Assembly (NCBI GenBank): GCA_022575985.1
Contig: JAKSXM010000007.1
Location: 16,308,501 to 16,372,500, forward strand
Direction: 5' to 3'
From: Anagrus nilaparvatae
Taxonomy: Eukaryota; Arthropoda; Insecta; Hymenoptera; Mymaridae
DNA: 64,000 nt
Within the stretch, counting starts at the first letter, position 1, and every line of letters starts with the position of its first letter. Made by a program: the position numbers and the translations under genes. The notes beneath the pieces were generated by a model, which was not told the origin of the DNA, made no database searches, and saw only the letters and a program-made list of their open reading frames with translations. Shown piece by piece: positions 23,135 to 34,019 of the stretch.

Positions 23135-24194
23135 ATAAGTATTTTATATATAAATAAAATTCTATGAGGTAAAATTAATTAATAAATATATAAGTAATCA
23201 GACTAATTTGAAATTAAAACTGATTCATAAATTAAATTAAATAAATAAGTAAATATAATCTCTCATGATAATGAGTTATGTAATTCAAATAGACGTTTGT
23301 GAAAGAAAATTAAAGGTTTTTCTTTTTAAAGTTTCTTTCTTGATAATATTTTAGACATAATAAAATCATAATTAGTTTACATATTTTTGATATATTTTAT
23401 ATTTTATCTTTCCTAGCCTATACAACGTGCCCACGAAAAGATGTAGGGTCAAATTTTAAGGGATATAAAACTTATAAAAAAAAAAAGTAAATTGGTGGAT
23501 CAACATATTTTTGCGTGCCCTTTCGATTGGTGATATCCAAAATTGGATAAATTTTCTGGATTTTCAAATAAATACTCGATTTTCGCGAAAATTATTTGAA
23601 AGTTCAATTTTTTTTATTGAAATCATGAAAAAACCTATTAGAAACATATTCCCCCAATTTTTATCATCAAAAACGAAGTATTTATTGAAATATCTTAATT
23701 TAAAAATCCAAATTTAATTATAATTTTAAAAGTGTAAATGTAGTGTGAACATAGAGTGAAAACACGGTAATTTTTTGTGACTACGTGATCCATGATGAGA
23801 TAAAATGAAAGGTAAGGTTAGGCATGTGTTTATTTTTTCTGGTAGGAATAATATAACCTTGTTTTCAAATAATAAATTAACGTAATTATTTATTTTTTTA
23901 AGCTTATTATTTATATTATTATTTGTAAAATTATATTTGTGGTATTATATTAAAATCTTATTTAAAATTTTATTTTTATAAATTTTAGTGCACAAATATC
24001 GAGTCGCGCAGCCAAGTCTGATCACATATTATTTTTCAAATGAAAATTTACAAATTTTTCGCAAATAAACTAAATGTTTTGTAAATTATTTATTGCTCAA
24101 TTTAAACCAAGCCGGGATAAGATGCATGGTCGGGTCATCAAATCGGTTCCGATGAATTTTTGGTAGATCTATTTAGATATAAAATTAAGCAAGA

Positions 24195-25070
24195 TATAGG
24201 AGTACCCCGCTTGCATTATCCAAGAGGTCTCCCGCTTGCATTATCCAAGAGGTCCCCCACTTGCATTATCCAAGGGGTCTCCCGATTGGATTATCAAAAA
24301 GGTTACCCCGCTTGCATTATCCAGGAAGCTCCCCGCGTGCATTATCCAAGAGGCCCCCCGCTTACATTATGCAAGAGGTCTCCCACTTGCATTATCTAAG
24401 AGGTTATCCCGCTTGCATTATCCAAGAGGTTTTCCGCTTGTATTATCCAAGAGGCCCCCCGCTTACATTATCCAAGAGGTCTCTCGCTTAAATTATCCAA
24501 AAGGTTTTCCCGCTTGGATTATCCAAGGGGCCCCCCGCTTGCATTATCCAAGAGGTATCCCACTTGCATTATCTAGGAGGTTATCCCGCTTGGATTATCC
24601 AAGAGGCTTCCTGCTTGAATTATCCAAGAGCCCCCCCGCTTGCATTATCCAAGAGGTCTCTCGCTTGAATTATCCAAGAGGTTTTCTTGCTTGGATTATC
24701 CAAGAGGCTTCCTGCTTGAATTATCCAAGAGGACCCCGCTTGCATTATCCAAGAGGTCTCCCGCTTGCATTATCCAAGAGGTATCCCGCTTGCATTATCC
24801 AAGAGGTCTCTCGCTTGAATTATCCAAGAGGTTTTCCCGCTTGGATTATCCAAGGGGCCCCCCGCTTGCATTATCCAAGAGGTATCCCACTTGCATTATC
24901 TAGGAGGTTATCCCGCTTGGATTATCCAAGAGGCTTCCTGCTTGAATTATCCAAGAGGACCCCGCTTGCATTATCCAAGAAGTCTCCCGCTTGCATTATC
25001 CAAGAGATATCCAACTTGCATTATCTAGGTGGTTATCCCGCTTGGATTATCCAAGATGTTATCCCGCTTT
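24195..25070 (+). repeat. 26-bp minisatellite array, plus orientation
   Basis: More than 30 consecutive units of about 24-28 bp, core GCTTGCATTATCCAAGAG, are present. Variation is concentrated in the junction (GTCTCCC, GGCCCCCC, GTTATCCC) and at GCATT/GGATT/GAATT. There are no unique spacers, so this is not CRISPR-like. Because the unit length is not fixed at a multiple of three, several frames stay open (a 278-codon stretch at 24236-25072). The translation is only a repeat of ALSK/HYPRG/RLDYP phrases and is unlikely to be a protein. Confidence 0.9.
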
Positions 25071-25079
25071 AATGTTTTT

Positions 25080-26060
25080 TGTTTAATGTTTTTTTCATTT
25101 TCAGCAGATCTGGTTTTTAGTAAACGTTTTGTTTGGCCTACATAAGTCTTAGGACAATGTTTGCAGTTGATTTTGTAAACCAAATTTTTATTATTGCACT
25201 TTTTTAAAGAGTCTTTGCCAGTTTTTTTATTTTATTTAATTTGGAAGGAGTTCTTAAAACTGTTTTGATGTTACATTTATTCTTTAAAGTGTGTTGAATC
25301 TTTGTTGAGATTTTAGGAATGAGAGGTAAAACAATAGTATCTTTGTGATTGTAAGTTACAGGTTCATATTCAGTGTTATTATTGTTGTTATTGTTTTCCT
25401 CTGTGTTGGAAGGGTTATTGAGTTTGCTGAAAAAGTTTTTGAATTGGTTATTGATAAATTTAGTGGGATAACTATTGAGGACAAGATCCTTTTTGAAAAT
25501 TTTTAAGTTTTTGTCACAAAATTTTGGGCTAGAAAGATTAACTATTTTCTGTAAAGTGTTTTTGATGATACCAATTTTTGTAGTGTGAGAATGGTTTGCA
25601 GCAAAATTTAAATAACGGTCAGAGAAGGTGGGTTTTCTATAGATGTCTGTTGAAATAGATTGATCTTCATTTTTGATAACGAGAATGTCTAAAAAGTTTA
25701 GCTGTTTATTTTTTTCCAATTCAAAAGTAAATCTTATATGAGGGTCGAAATTATTAAATAAGTTCAAAACTACAAGAATTTTATCTTTGTTTAGTATCAT
25801 GAAAGAATCATCTGCGAATTTAGAGTATGAATGAATGTGTTCACGGTAGTTAAAGTTAAGATGTTAAAACTTCGTCTTCAAGATCTTGGATGACTAGATC
25901 TGTTAAAATTGGAGATAAACTCAGTCCCATTGGTAAGCCACTTGTTTGACGGTAAAATTTGTTGTCAAATTGAAAAAATAGTGCACCCATTAATACTTCT
26001 AAGCCTTTAATAAATTCTTATTGTGGTCGTTTAGTGAAGTTTTTGATTTTCGGCCAACGT
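25080..26060 (-). pseudogene. Penelope-like element relic: RT plus GIY-YIG
   Basis: The minus strand reads, in order: YRQTSGLPMG then LSLSPILTDLVIQDLEDEV (about 25975-25870); SKFADDSF, the RT catalytic box with two aspartates (about 25830-25800); FLDILVIKN and IYRKPTFSDRYLNF in the 198-codon open stretch 25800-25204; and then, in another frame, LVYKINCKHCPKTYVGQTKR (about 25180-25110). That is a Penelope-type reverse transcriptase followed by the start of its GIY-YIG endonuclease. A one-base shift separates RT from GIY-YIG, another lies before the FADD box, and both ends are missing. Family members copy themselves into DNA using the RT and endonuclease; this copy is dead. It interrupts the minisatellite. 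Confidence 0.9.
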
Positions 26061-26124
26061 CAGTTGACGAAATGAGACACATTTTAATTAATGAATCTAG
26101 ATCTTTGTTATCTAATCAAAGGAA

Positions 26125-26395
26125 ACCAAACTTGCATTATCCAAGAAGTCCCCCGCTTAGATTTTCCAAGAGGCCCCCGTCATGCATTATCTAAGAGATC
26201 CCCCACTTGGATTATCCAAGAGGCCCCCCGCTTGCATAAGCTAAGGGGTCCGCCGCTTGCATTATCCAAGAGGTTATCCCGCTTGGATTATCCAAGAGGT
26301 CCCCCGCTTGCATTATACAAGAGGTCCCCCGCTTGGATTATCCAAAAGGATATCCCGCTTGCAATATCCAAGAGGTTATCCCGCTTAAATTATCC
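26125..26395 (+). repeat. 26-bp minisatellite, plus-oriented remainder
   Basis: About ten units with the same core as 24195-25070 (GCATTATCCAAGAG) continue the array beyond the Penelope-like relic. The orientation flips at 26396, where TTATCCAAG meets CGGGTCACCTCTTGC. Confidence 0.85.
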
Positions 26396-26396
26396 A

Positions 26397-26990
26397 AGCG
26401 GGTCACCTCTTGCATAATGCAAGCGGGGGACCTATTTGATAATCCAGTAGGGAAGGCCTTTTGGATAATGCAAACAAGAAGCTTTTTGGATAATCCAAGC
26501 GGGGTAACCTCTTGGTTAATGCAAGCGGGGGGTCTCTTGGATAATGCAAGCAAGGGGCCTCTTGGATAATCCAAGCGGGATAACTTCTTGGATAATGCAA
26601 GCGGGAGACCTCTTGGATAATGCAAGCGGATGGCCCCTTGAATAATCCAAGCGGGAAAACCTCTTGGATAATGCAAGCGGCGGACCCCTTAGCTAATGCA
26701 AGCGGGGGGCCTCTTGGATAATCCAAGCGCGGGACCTCTTGGATAATTCAAGCATGAAGCCTTTTGGATAATCCAAGCGGGATAACCACCTAGATAATGC
26801 AAGCGGGATATCTCTTGGATAATGCAAGCGGGGGGCCCCTTGGATAATCTAAGCGGGATACCCTCTTGGATAATGCAAGCTAGAGACCTCTTGGATAATG
26901 CAAGTGGGGGACCTCTTGCATAATGCAAGCGGGGGGCCTCTTGGATAATGCAAGCGGGAGATCTCTTGGATAATGCAAGCGGGGTACTCC
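26397..26990 (-). repeat. 26-bp minisatellite array, inverted orientation
   Basis: About 22 units reading CTCTTGGATAATGCAAGC, the complement of the plus arrays. It ends at about 26990 where the arm sequence ACTCCTATATCTTGCTTAAT mirrors 24185-24200. Open minus-strand stretches here are repeat translations. Confidence 0.88.
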
Positions 26991-27251
26991 TATATCTTGC
27001 TTAATTTTATATCTAAATTGATCTACCGAAAATTCATCGGGAGAGATCGACCAAACCCAGGGTAGCCCTCAAGTGGCTGTGAACGACGAAAATTTTTTTT
27101 TAAAATTCATTTTTTTATACTTTGTGATATGTTTTCGGTGTCGCAAAGCTTATGTGTATATCCTTATGTAAAATTTTCCGCGGAATTTGAATTTTTAGTA
27201 GTACTTTCGAAAAAAAATACTCTGGAACCGATTTGAAGACCCGACCATGCA

Positions 27252-27479
27252 CACGGAGAAAAATATTTTGTATATTTTACAAGGTTAATTTTAGTAAAAC
27301 GGGGTTAGTTTTAATTACAAAAAAAATTTGTAAATTTTACAAATATGAAGTCAGAATATTGTAATTCTAACTTTAAACATGGTTATATTTACAAAATATT
27401 TAAACAGAAAATAACAAAACTTCATAATGTAAACATAACCAGCAATTTTGGTTATTTTTAACAGTTATTTTTCTCCGTG
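27252..27479. mobile_element. 228-bp MITE with CACGGAGAAAAAT ends
   Basis: The termini are CACGGAGAAAAAT (27252) and ATTTTTCTCCGTG (to 27479), flanked by CA on each side. The mirror arm of foldback 3 has the uninterrupted complement of GACCATGCATCTTATCCC (24112-24131). This demonstrates a clean insertion with a 2-3 bp duplication (CA or GCA). The interior is TGTAAA/TTTACA-rich and non-coding. Confidence 0.85.
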
Positions 27480-28324
27480 CATCTTATCCCGGCTTGGTTT
27501 AAATTGAGCAATAAATAATTTACAAAACATTTAGTTTATTTGCGAAAAATTTGTAAATTTTCATTTGAAAAATAATATGTGATCAGACTTGGCTGCGCGA
27601 CTCGATACTTGTGCACTAAAATTTATAAAAATAAAATTTTAAATAAAATTTTAATATAATACCACAAATACAATTTTACAAATAATAATATAAATAATAA
27701 GCTTAAAAAAATAAATAATTACGTTAATTTATTATTTGAAAAAAAAGGTTATATTATTTCTACCAGAAAAAATAAACACATGCCTAACCTTACCTTTCAT
27801 TTTATCTCATCATGGATCACGTAGTCACAAAAAATTACCGTGTTCTCACTCTATGTTCACACTCCATTTACACTTTTAAAATTATAATTAAATTTGGATT
27901 TTTAAATTAAGATATTTCAATAAATACTTCGTTTTTGATGATAAAAATTGGGGGAATATGTTTCTAATAGGTTTTTTCATGATTTCAATAAATAAAATTG
28001 AACTTTCAAATAATTTTCGCGAAAATCGAGTATTTATTTGAAAATCCAGAAAATTTATCCGATTTTGGATATCACCAATCGAAAGGGCACGCAAAAATAT
28101 GATGATCCACCAATTTACTTTTTTTTTTTATAAGTTTTATATCCCTTAAAATTTGACCCTACATCTTTTCGTGGGCACGTTGTATATAAGCTCTAAACGT
28201 ATTTAACATTAATGTTTGTATGTATATATTTTTAGTTATTTTAAAATATATTTAAAATTATTACATTTATTATAAGATTTTTAATGGTAAAATTTGAAAA
28301 TTTTGCGAAAAATAGCGTTTTTAC

Positions 28325-28338
28325 GGGGGGGGGGGGGG
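28325..28338 (+). repeat. G14 homopolymer
   Basis: Fourteen consecutive G residues sit in an otherwise A/T-rich context. It may be a mutation-prone tract or an assembly-sensitive site. Confidence 0.85.
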
Positions 28339-28431
28339 TTGAAAAATATTTTAGGTTTATGGATTTAGGATAATTTATATTTCAGGATTTATTGTAATTT
28401 CGGTTTTTGGATTTATTACTGTTATGAGTGA

Positions 28432-28478
28432 AATTCGTAAAATGGTCAAACTGCTAAGTGTTGACCATTTTACGAATT
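28432..28478. repeat. Hairpin, stem of about 18 bp
   Basis: ATTCGTAAAATGGTCAA and TTGACCATTTTACGAAT are exact complements around a short CTGCTAAGTG loop. It is adjacent to the IR element at 28495, so the two may belong to one insertion. Confidence 0.7.
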
Positions 28479-28494
28479 TTCCCCCTTATGAACA

Positions 28495-28617
28495 CGGTGA
28501 TTCCGAGCGGGACGTATTATTTGTTTTTTGACGGCCAATAGCAGGCACAGATCCAAGCATCGACAAATAACGTTGCCGCTTTGAAAAACAAACAATACCT
28601 CCCGCTCGGAATCACCG
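28495..28617. repeat. 123-bp inverted-repeat element
   Basis: CGGTGATTCCGAGCGGGA at 28495 is mirrored by TCCCGCTCGGAATCACCG, allowing one gap, ending at 28617. The inner stems are TTTGTTTTTTGACGG and its imperfect complement. It is much more GC-rich than its surroundings. It is a small MITE or a structured RNA source; no gene is seen. Confidence 0.7.
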
Positions 28618-28807
28618 AGTATATGATTTTATTATACACAGTAATTTATTTATTTAATCACAAGTTTTAATTTAATTACAGATCTATTATAACAAAAGTG
28701 ATTTAAAAAAAAAAATATTTTGTTTAAAATTGAGTTAAAAATTTTATTTTAATTTTATTAAAAATTTATAATTAGCAGGTGCAATAGAGGTTTAAATTTT
28801 AACTATT

Positions 28808-29045
28808 TAATCAGCCTTTTCATTTCCCTGTATTCCTTTGTGTCCAGGAATCCAGATAATTTTCACAGTTTGTTGATTTCTCTATTTGAAGTTTGTTATG
28901 TATCAGTTCTATACATTGTTTGATTGCTTTACTTTAATGAGAATTTATTAGATTTATACAGCAACTTAAGTTGTCAGTATAAATGTTAAAACTTACTGCT
29001 AGATTTTTGAACACAATGCCCAACTTCATTAATTTAATAATGAAA
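28808..29045 (-). pseudogene. LINE RNase H domain relic
   Basis: The minus strand reads FNIYTDNLSCCINLINS (about 28985-28935) and then, in another frame, VKIIWIPGHKGIQGNEKAD followed by a stop (28868-28808). These are the second-aspartate strand (YTDS-type) and the last motif (W-x-P-G-H-x-G-x-x-G-N-E-x-A-D) of the RNase H domain of jockey/R1/I-type non-LTR retrotransposons. A stop and a frame change between them show decay. The upstream RT and the remaining parts are not present in the window. Confidence 0.8.
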
Positions 29046-31029
29046 GCCATTAATTAGTGTTAATATTAAAGAAATTTGTCACAGTTACTGATGTAAGCAA
29101 AGTCAATTCCGTTTATTTGGGTAGAAGTATCAAAGACGTATCGAAGTATCAAGACGGTAATGAGTTTGACCATGTTTAACAATCTGAAGCAATACTTCAA
29201 ATATAAAGTCTCTAATCAAGTCAGTACCCTCTTTGTATCGAAATTAACCATTAAAATGACATAAATTTACTCGCAATATGTATTCCGTAGATTTCTTAAA
29301 AATTCAGTATCAATTTAAAAAAAAAATTTAGAACTCAATAGTTTAGACACACAAAAACTTAAATAATACACTAAACCAGTAAAAAAATTTATGCACTTTT
29401 ACAAAAAACTTACATGCATAAAAGCACATAACATCTGATTAGATTTAAATATTAAAATAAGTACATAAAAAAATTATGACAACATATATAAAAAAAAAAA
29501 ATTATTCTCATTTTAAAGCCAACAATATCTTTTTTATATGCATCAAAAGTTATCTAAAAAAAAAATACGTACAGTTAATCTCGGACTAGTGTATTTCGTC
29601 AATGTCAGTAACATAAGTAAAAAAAAAAAAAAATACTTGTGGTTATCCAACGACTATATTATAAAGTCTCTCTTGAAAATAAAGAAATTTCATATAGTTT
29701 TCTTATTTTAAAAATCATAGAATAAGACATCGTTCAGAAATAAAACGTCCCCAGGGAGTAATAGCATTCGCTCGATCGGATATATCAGCAAGTACCAGCA
29801 AAAGTCTTCTCTTATATATATTTTTTTTTCTTCTTCTACTTTTACTTCGACTTTCTTTTTTTTTTAAATATATATATAAAGTATTAGTATATACACAAAA
29901 TGCTTTTTGAGATCAGTGGATTCTTTTTTAAATTTTCTTTTTTATTTCTTACATTATTATTTTTTCTTTTTTTTTTTACTATCTTATTTTTTTATTATAT
30001 ATATATATATATATATATAGATTCTTTATATATTCTTAAAGGAAGTTTAGCCTTAAACTTTAAAGAAAGAATAAAAAAAAAAGGAAGAAAGCCTTGTAAA
30101 GGCTTGAAAATAAAAAAAAATTTGAAGAAAACTTACTTATGTATAATACTTATAATAAAAGTCTATGCGGGTACATGCATAAGAAAAACGTGTAAGCTTG
30201 AGCTTACAAGTATATAATACGCGTATAATATAAAAAACTGTACATTCTATATATAAATACATGTATTAGAAAAAAAACCAAAAGAAATAATGTTATATGT
30301 ATAAAATAAAGGAAGTGTAAGACGAATAAAGAAAAAAAAAAAAAGGAACATTATAGGCACGTATTGGCGCATCGTCTTTTCTTAACCCCCTTTACTCCTT
30401 TTCGTTCCATGTAGGAAATAGTATAGCTTTTTCATTTCAATGTATATAGATAAAAAAAAAAGCGTAAAGGAGTTTTTTGGTGCGGGTGAGTATATATATA
30501 TATATGTAATTCAGCACGTAGACGTGACGTACATATAGCTTAAATTCGCGAGGAATATATCCATTTCCTTTCCCATATTCTGGTGCATTTTCTTATTTTT
30601 TTAAAAATTCACTATACATTTACTACTGTATCAATATTATATATGTGTATAGAATATAAGTATATTTATAGGGATGTATTAGTTTTGTATTTTATGTTTT
30701 TGAAATTTCGTTACTTAATTTCTAAATTACTATTTTTGTTTATATGGATTGATCCGAGAATTTTAAGATTTAAAGTATTTTTTTAGTTAAATCATTTAAG
30801 TAAGGAAAATTATTTAAAAAAAAATAATTATCAACCCAGTCTTAGGTTACAATTATTTGTTTTCAACTTAAAATCGGTATGTAATATTGTTAAAGAGTTT
30901 TAGGTAAGTAAATAATAATATCTTAAGTATCAAAGGGCACAAAAGTTTTGGTACTAGCGTGACCGCTAGCATATGTTTTCACCGATGTTTTCAGACTAGT
31001 TTCTAAAATATTTGCCCCTAGTGATTACA
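29046..31029. other. AT-rich DNA with TA microsatellites, no gene
   Basis: (TA)n tracts lie at 29996-30019 and about 30490-30505, and A/T runs abound. A slightly GC-richer patch at 29735-29815 follows a TATATTATAAAG word at about 29655, a weak promoter-like look that I cannot confirm. A small hairpin, TGTAAGCTTGAGCTTACA, lies at about 30191. The 105- and 67-codon open stretches at 29900 and 30583 look like chance. Confidence 0.45.
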
Positions 31030-31044
31030 ATATTTTTTAAATAT

Positions 31045-31190
31045 CTAGAGCAAAACTATGTTTTAAATCACGGAACAAAATATGGGAATCGGCTTTTGCA
31101 CGCTATCTGCACTCGCTTGTACATCCAACTGCATACAAAGTCAAAACCAAAATTTTGTCCCTTATTTAAAAAATAGTTATTACCTAATAA
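31045..31190. repeat. Dispersed small inverted-repeat family (copy B)
   Basis: It runs from CTATGTTTTAAATCACGGAA (about 31057) to AAAATTTTGTCCCTTATTTA with a TTAAAAAATAG end (about 31172). The termini are near complements (GGAACAAAATAT versus ATTTTGTCCC). The middle has GCACTCGCTTGTACATCC. It is the same family as 5530, 31495 and 47520. Confidence 0.55.
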
Positions 31191-31365
31191 GGCGTAGAAA
31201 ACTCCACGCTTAGGTTTACGCCCAAGAAAGCAAGAAAATTTTTAAAAAAGCAATTATTTAAATTTTTTTTAAAGAATTAAAATGTTTAAATATAATACAA
31301 CAATAAATTGACAGTAATGTAAAGAATAATAAAATCTAGATTTAAATTAAATAACAAAGTATCAA

Positions 31366-31637
31366 GTCCTTTCTACACCATATTAAGCGCTATATTATAA
31401 TAAAATCATACAGGTAAAAAAAAAATTTACATATCTAGGGCAAATAAAGCCTATTATCTACCCTAAGGAAACGGCTTAATAGCCAATTATAAAAAAAAAC
31501 TATGTTTATAATAACGGACCAAAATATTGAGTTCAAATTTTGCTTTTTATCAGCAATCGCTCGTGCATAAACTAAATACAAAGTCTAAACCAATATTTTG
31601 TCCCTTGTTAAAAAATGTCTATAACCTGATGTAGAAA
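31366..31637. mobile_element. 0.27 kb element with CCTTTCTACA ends, containing copy C of the small family
   Basis: AGTCCTTTCTACACCA at about 31366 and TGATGTAGAAAGGGCTT ending near 31637 are imperfect complements. The right half (31495-31625) is another copy of the dispersed family, with CGGACCAAAATATTG then CCAATATTTTGTCCCTTG. Either the family carries these longer ends, or one element is nested in another. Confidence 0.45.
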
Positions 31638-32036
31638 GGGCTTAAGAAGTATCAAAAAGAGATGAAAACGTGCAAAATGTTGATTCCCAAAAATTTAATT
31701 TAAATACTGGATTTATTTCACTTGACTAAGAGTCAAGAAAATAGAGATTAGAACATGTTCGAGCAAGATGAATAGAAAAAACTATTGTAAAATAAAGTAT
31801 TAATTTGCTTATACCATGATACTAAACTTGGGTTTAGAAGAATTAAAGTAGAAATAATCTCTAGAAAGAAAAGAAAAGCTGAAATAGTCAATAAGAGAAA
31901 ATTTTTTTAAAATTATATTATATATTAATGAACATTCAAATAACGATATTTTGTTATGCCTTTATATATTCTTGTAAATGCATTTCACTTTCGAGAAAAT
32001 AATTTAATAAAAATATATAATAGAATTTTTCCGAGT

Positions 32037-32152
32037 TAAGCCCTTTCTAGACCTAATTAATTTTTTTTAATCTTGTGTGCCTTGACTATTCTCTTTGGTA
32101 TAGTAAAAGTACTTGGAATTAAAAAAAATATATTAGGTCTAGAAAGGGCTTT
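32037..32152. repeat. 116-bp hairpin with CCCTTTCTAGACCTAAT ends
   Basis: AAGCCCTTTCTAGACCTAAT at about 32038 is the complement of ATTAGGTCTAGAAAGGGCTT ending at about 32152, and T/A-rich stems extend inward. The outer part CCCTTTCTA resembles the ends at 31366 and the CCCTTTCTACATCAG at 48133. It is a small MITE. Confidence 0.7.
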
Positions 32153-34019
32153 CTACGTTTTTTCTGTTCATCAACCAAAAAAATAAATTTAAAAACCTAA
32201 AGTCTATAAAAAAAAGTACCATATTGACTAACATAAAAAATATTTATATGATAAAAATATTTATTTTTACCAATAAAAAATAAATTTTAATAAAATTACT
32301 TTTGATTAGCCCTAAAAAAAATGTATCGTAATTTTATAACCTTTATAAAAATCGATAAGTTTCTTTAATATTAAAGATATATTACATCAAGAAAAGAAAA
32401 AAAAAAGAAAGAAACAAGTATTGATTAAAAACAAAAACAAATAAAAAGGTACGTATAAGAAAGAAAATTAATAAAAAAAAAGAAAGTAAGGATTATTTTT
32501 AGAAGCTGATTGGTACAAGTAAATAATGAATTAATTAAATTAGAAAACTAATAGAAATAAAAATATAAAAATGATTTAGAAGCCAAAAATAAAATGTTCA
32601 AATATATATATATAGAAAAATCAGACTATTTAAAATTCAGACACGTAAATGCTTAACGAAGGTAACCAAGAATACAAAAAAATAAAAGTAACATTTCTAT
32701 GAACAAACACTACAAATAGTGTATCTTACGTGTGTATGTAAGGTAAGTATTAAGAAATTAAAAGAAATAAAAATAATTAAGAAAATGCGTACAAATAGAA
32801 TAAAAATGAGTAAAGGAAAATGAAAATTAAAGAATTATCAAAAGCTATATATATTTATAATTAAACAAAACGAAGTAAAATTCTAAAAGGTTGATTACAG
32901 TAACACTTCTTTAATGTCAAAACTTATAGAATCAGCAACATCGTTAAATTGTAGTTTATTACAGTTTCTATATGGACTGTAAAAGGTACAATAATTTTCT
33001 GTTTTAGATTATATATATATTTACGACAAATGAGAGATAGAGAAAGAAAATTTCGTTATAGAATGTGCTAAGCGTATTTATCTAGTTTTCATATATACAT
33101 TTTAATATAATGCTGAATTGCAAACTTGCTTATGCATAACATAAGAGAGAAAGAGAGTGATAATACAAGTACAAAACTTTTGTTAGGACGTACTGTTTTT
33201 ATGAAAAACAATGCTACTGTAACAAATTACACAAAAAATGAATACAGTCGTGTATAAACAATTGTTTAATATTATTATTATTATTATTATCAAAATGTTT
33301 AATTTAATCTAAAAACATTGTTGTACCTATTTTTAAAAGTTTTGTATAAAATATTTTTTTTTTTATTAATAAACACCAAAAATAAAGACTGATTTATTCA
33401 AAGTAATTGAAGTTTGTATTTATATATAATTTATTTTATCTTTAAAAACTATAACAGATGTATTTTATATCATTCGTATACTTATATATAAATTAGTATA
33501 ATATAAAAGTTACTTTAAATTCACAACACTTACTTTATAGAAGCATGCATATATATTTAGAACTTTTTAACTTTTCAAATAAATAATTAATTTATATACT
33601 AATTTTTTATTATGCAGTTTATAGAATATTTAACTTGTAAAGCATGTAAATTTATCTTTTAAATAAAATATTTTAAATTATAAACTTTTTTATAAACTAT
33701 TAATAAACAACTTTTTTAAATAATTTAACATTTTATACTAATTATTGTGATGATATATTTTATGAGTTCAGTTTTAGGTTTTTTTTTTCATTTTTTCTAC
33801 AGAAATTAATAACTTTTTTGAAAGTATGAATGAAATTTAATTTTTTTAGTTAATTTTTCTGATATTATAATATGAACTATATGCAATAGATTTATTTGTA
33901 ATATATATTGCAATGGCTAATTGTTTAGAAGAATAGTTGCAGAACTAATGTGCGAAATAGTTTATGAAAACAATTTTTATGGGTAGGGGGAGGGCGGTTA
34001 AATTGTCTTAAAATAATAT
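32153..34019. other. AT-rich DNA, no gene
   Basis: Only A/T-rich sequence is visible, with an ATT microsatellite at 33269-33290. No supported gene. Confidence 0.55.

Larger units (their letters stand above)
23419..28186. repeat. 4.77 kb foldback element 3 with inverted minisatellites
   Basis: TATACAACGTGCCCACGAAA at 23419 is mirrored by a complement ending CGTTGTATA at 28186. Unique outer arms run 23419-24190 and about 27000-28186. Inside are arrays of a 26-bp repeat, plus-oriented at 24195-25070 and 26125-26395 and inverted at 26397-26990. A Penelope-like relic lies between the two plus arrays. The right arm carries two extra pieces absent from the left: a MITE at 27252-27479 and a segment of about 190 bp (27042-27227). 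Twin open stretches of 68 codons (23511-23717 plus, 28094-27888 minus) are mirror copies without domains. Confidence 0.9.

Noticed and set aside
24236..25072. 278-codon open frame over the 26-bp repeats
   Set aside because: It is open only because the repeat lacks stops in several frames. The translation is a monotonous repeat (PRG, ALSK, CII), the mirror array gives similar frames, and there is no start context or domain.
24195..26990. CRISPR-like appearance of regularly spaced repeats
   Set aside because: Units are contiguous with no unique spacers, unit length varies, no cas genes are present, and the context is a eukaryotic transposon landscape.
23511..28094. Twin 68-codon frames in the arms of foldback 3
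   Set aside because: The two frames are the same DNA in mirror position (23511-23717 and 28094-27888). The similarity reflects the palindrome and not coding constraint, and no domain is seen.
29735..30100. Possible promoter and first exon (TATATTATAAAG, GC-richer patch)
   Set aside because: TATA-like words are expected by chance at this composition, and no coding exon follows.
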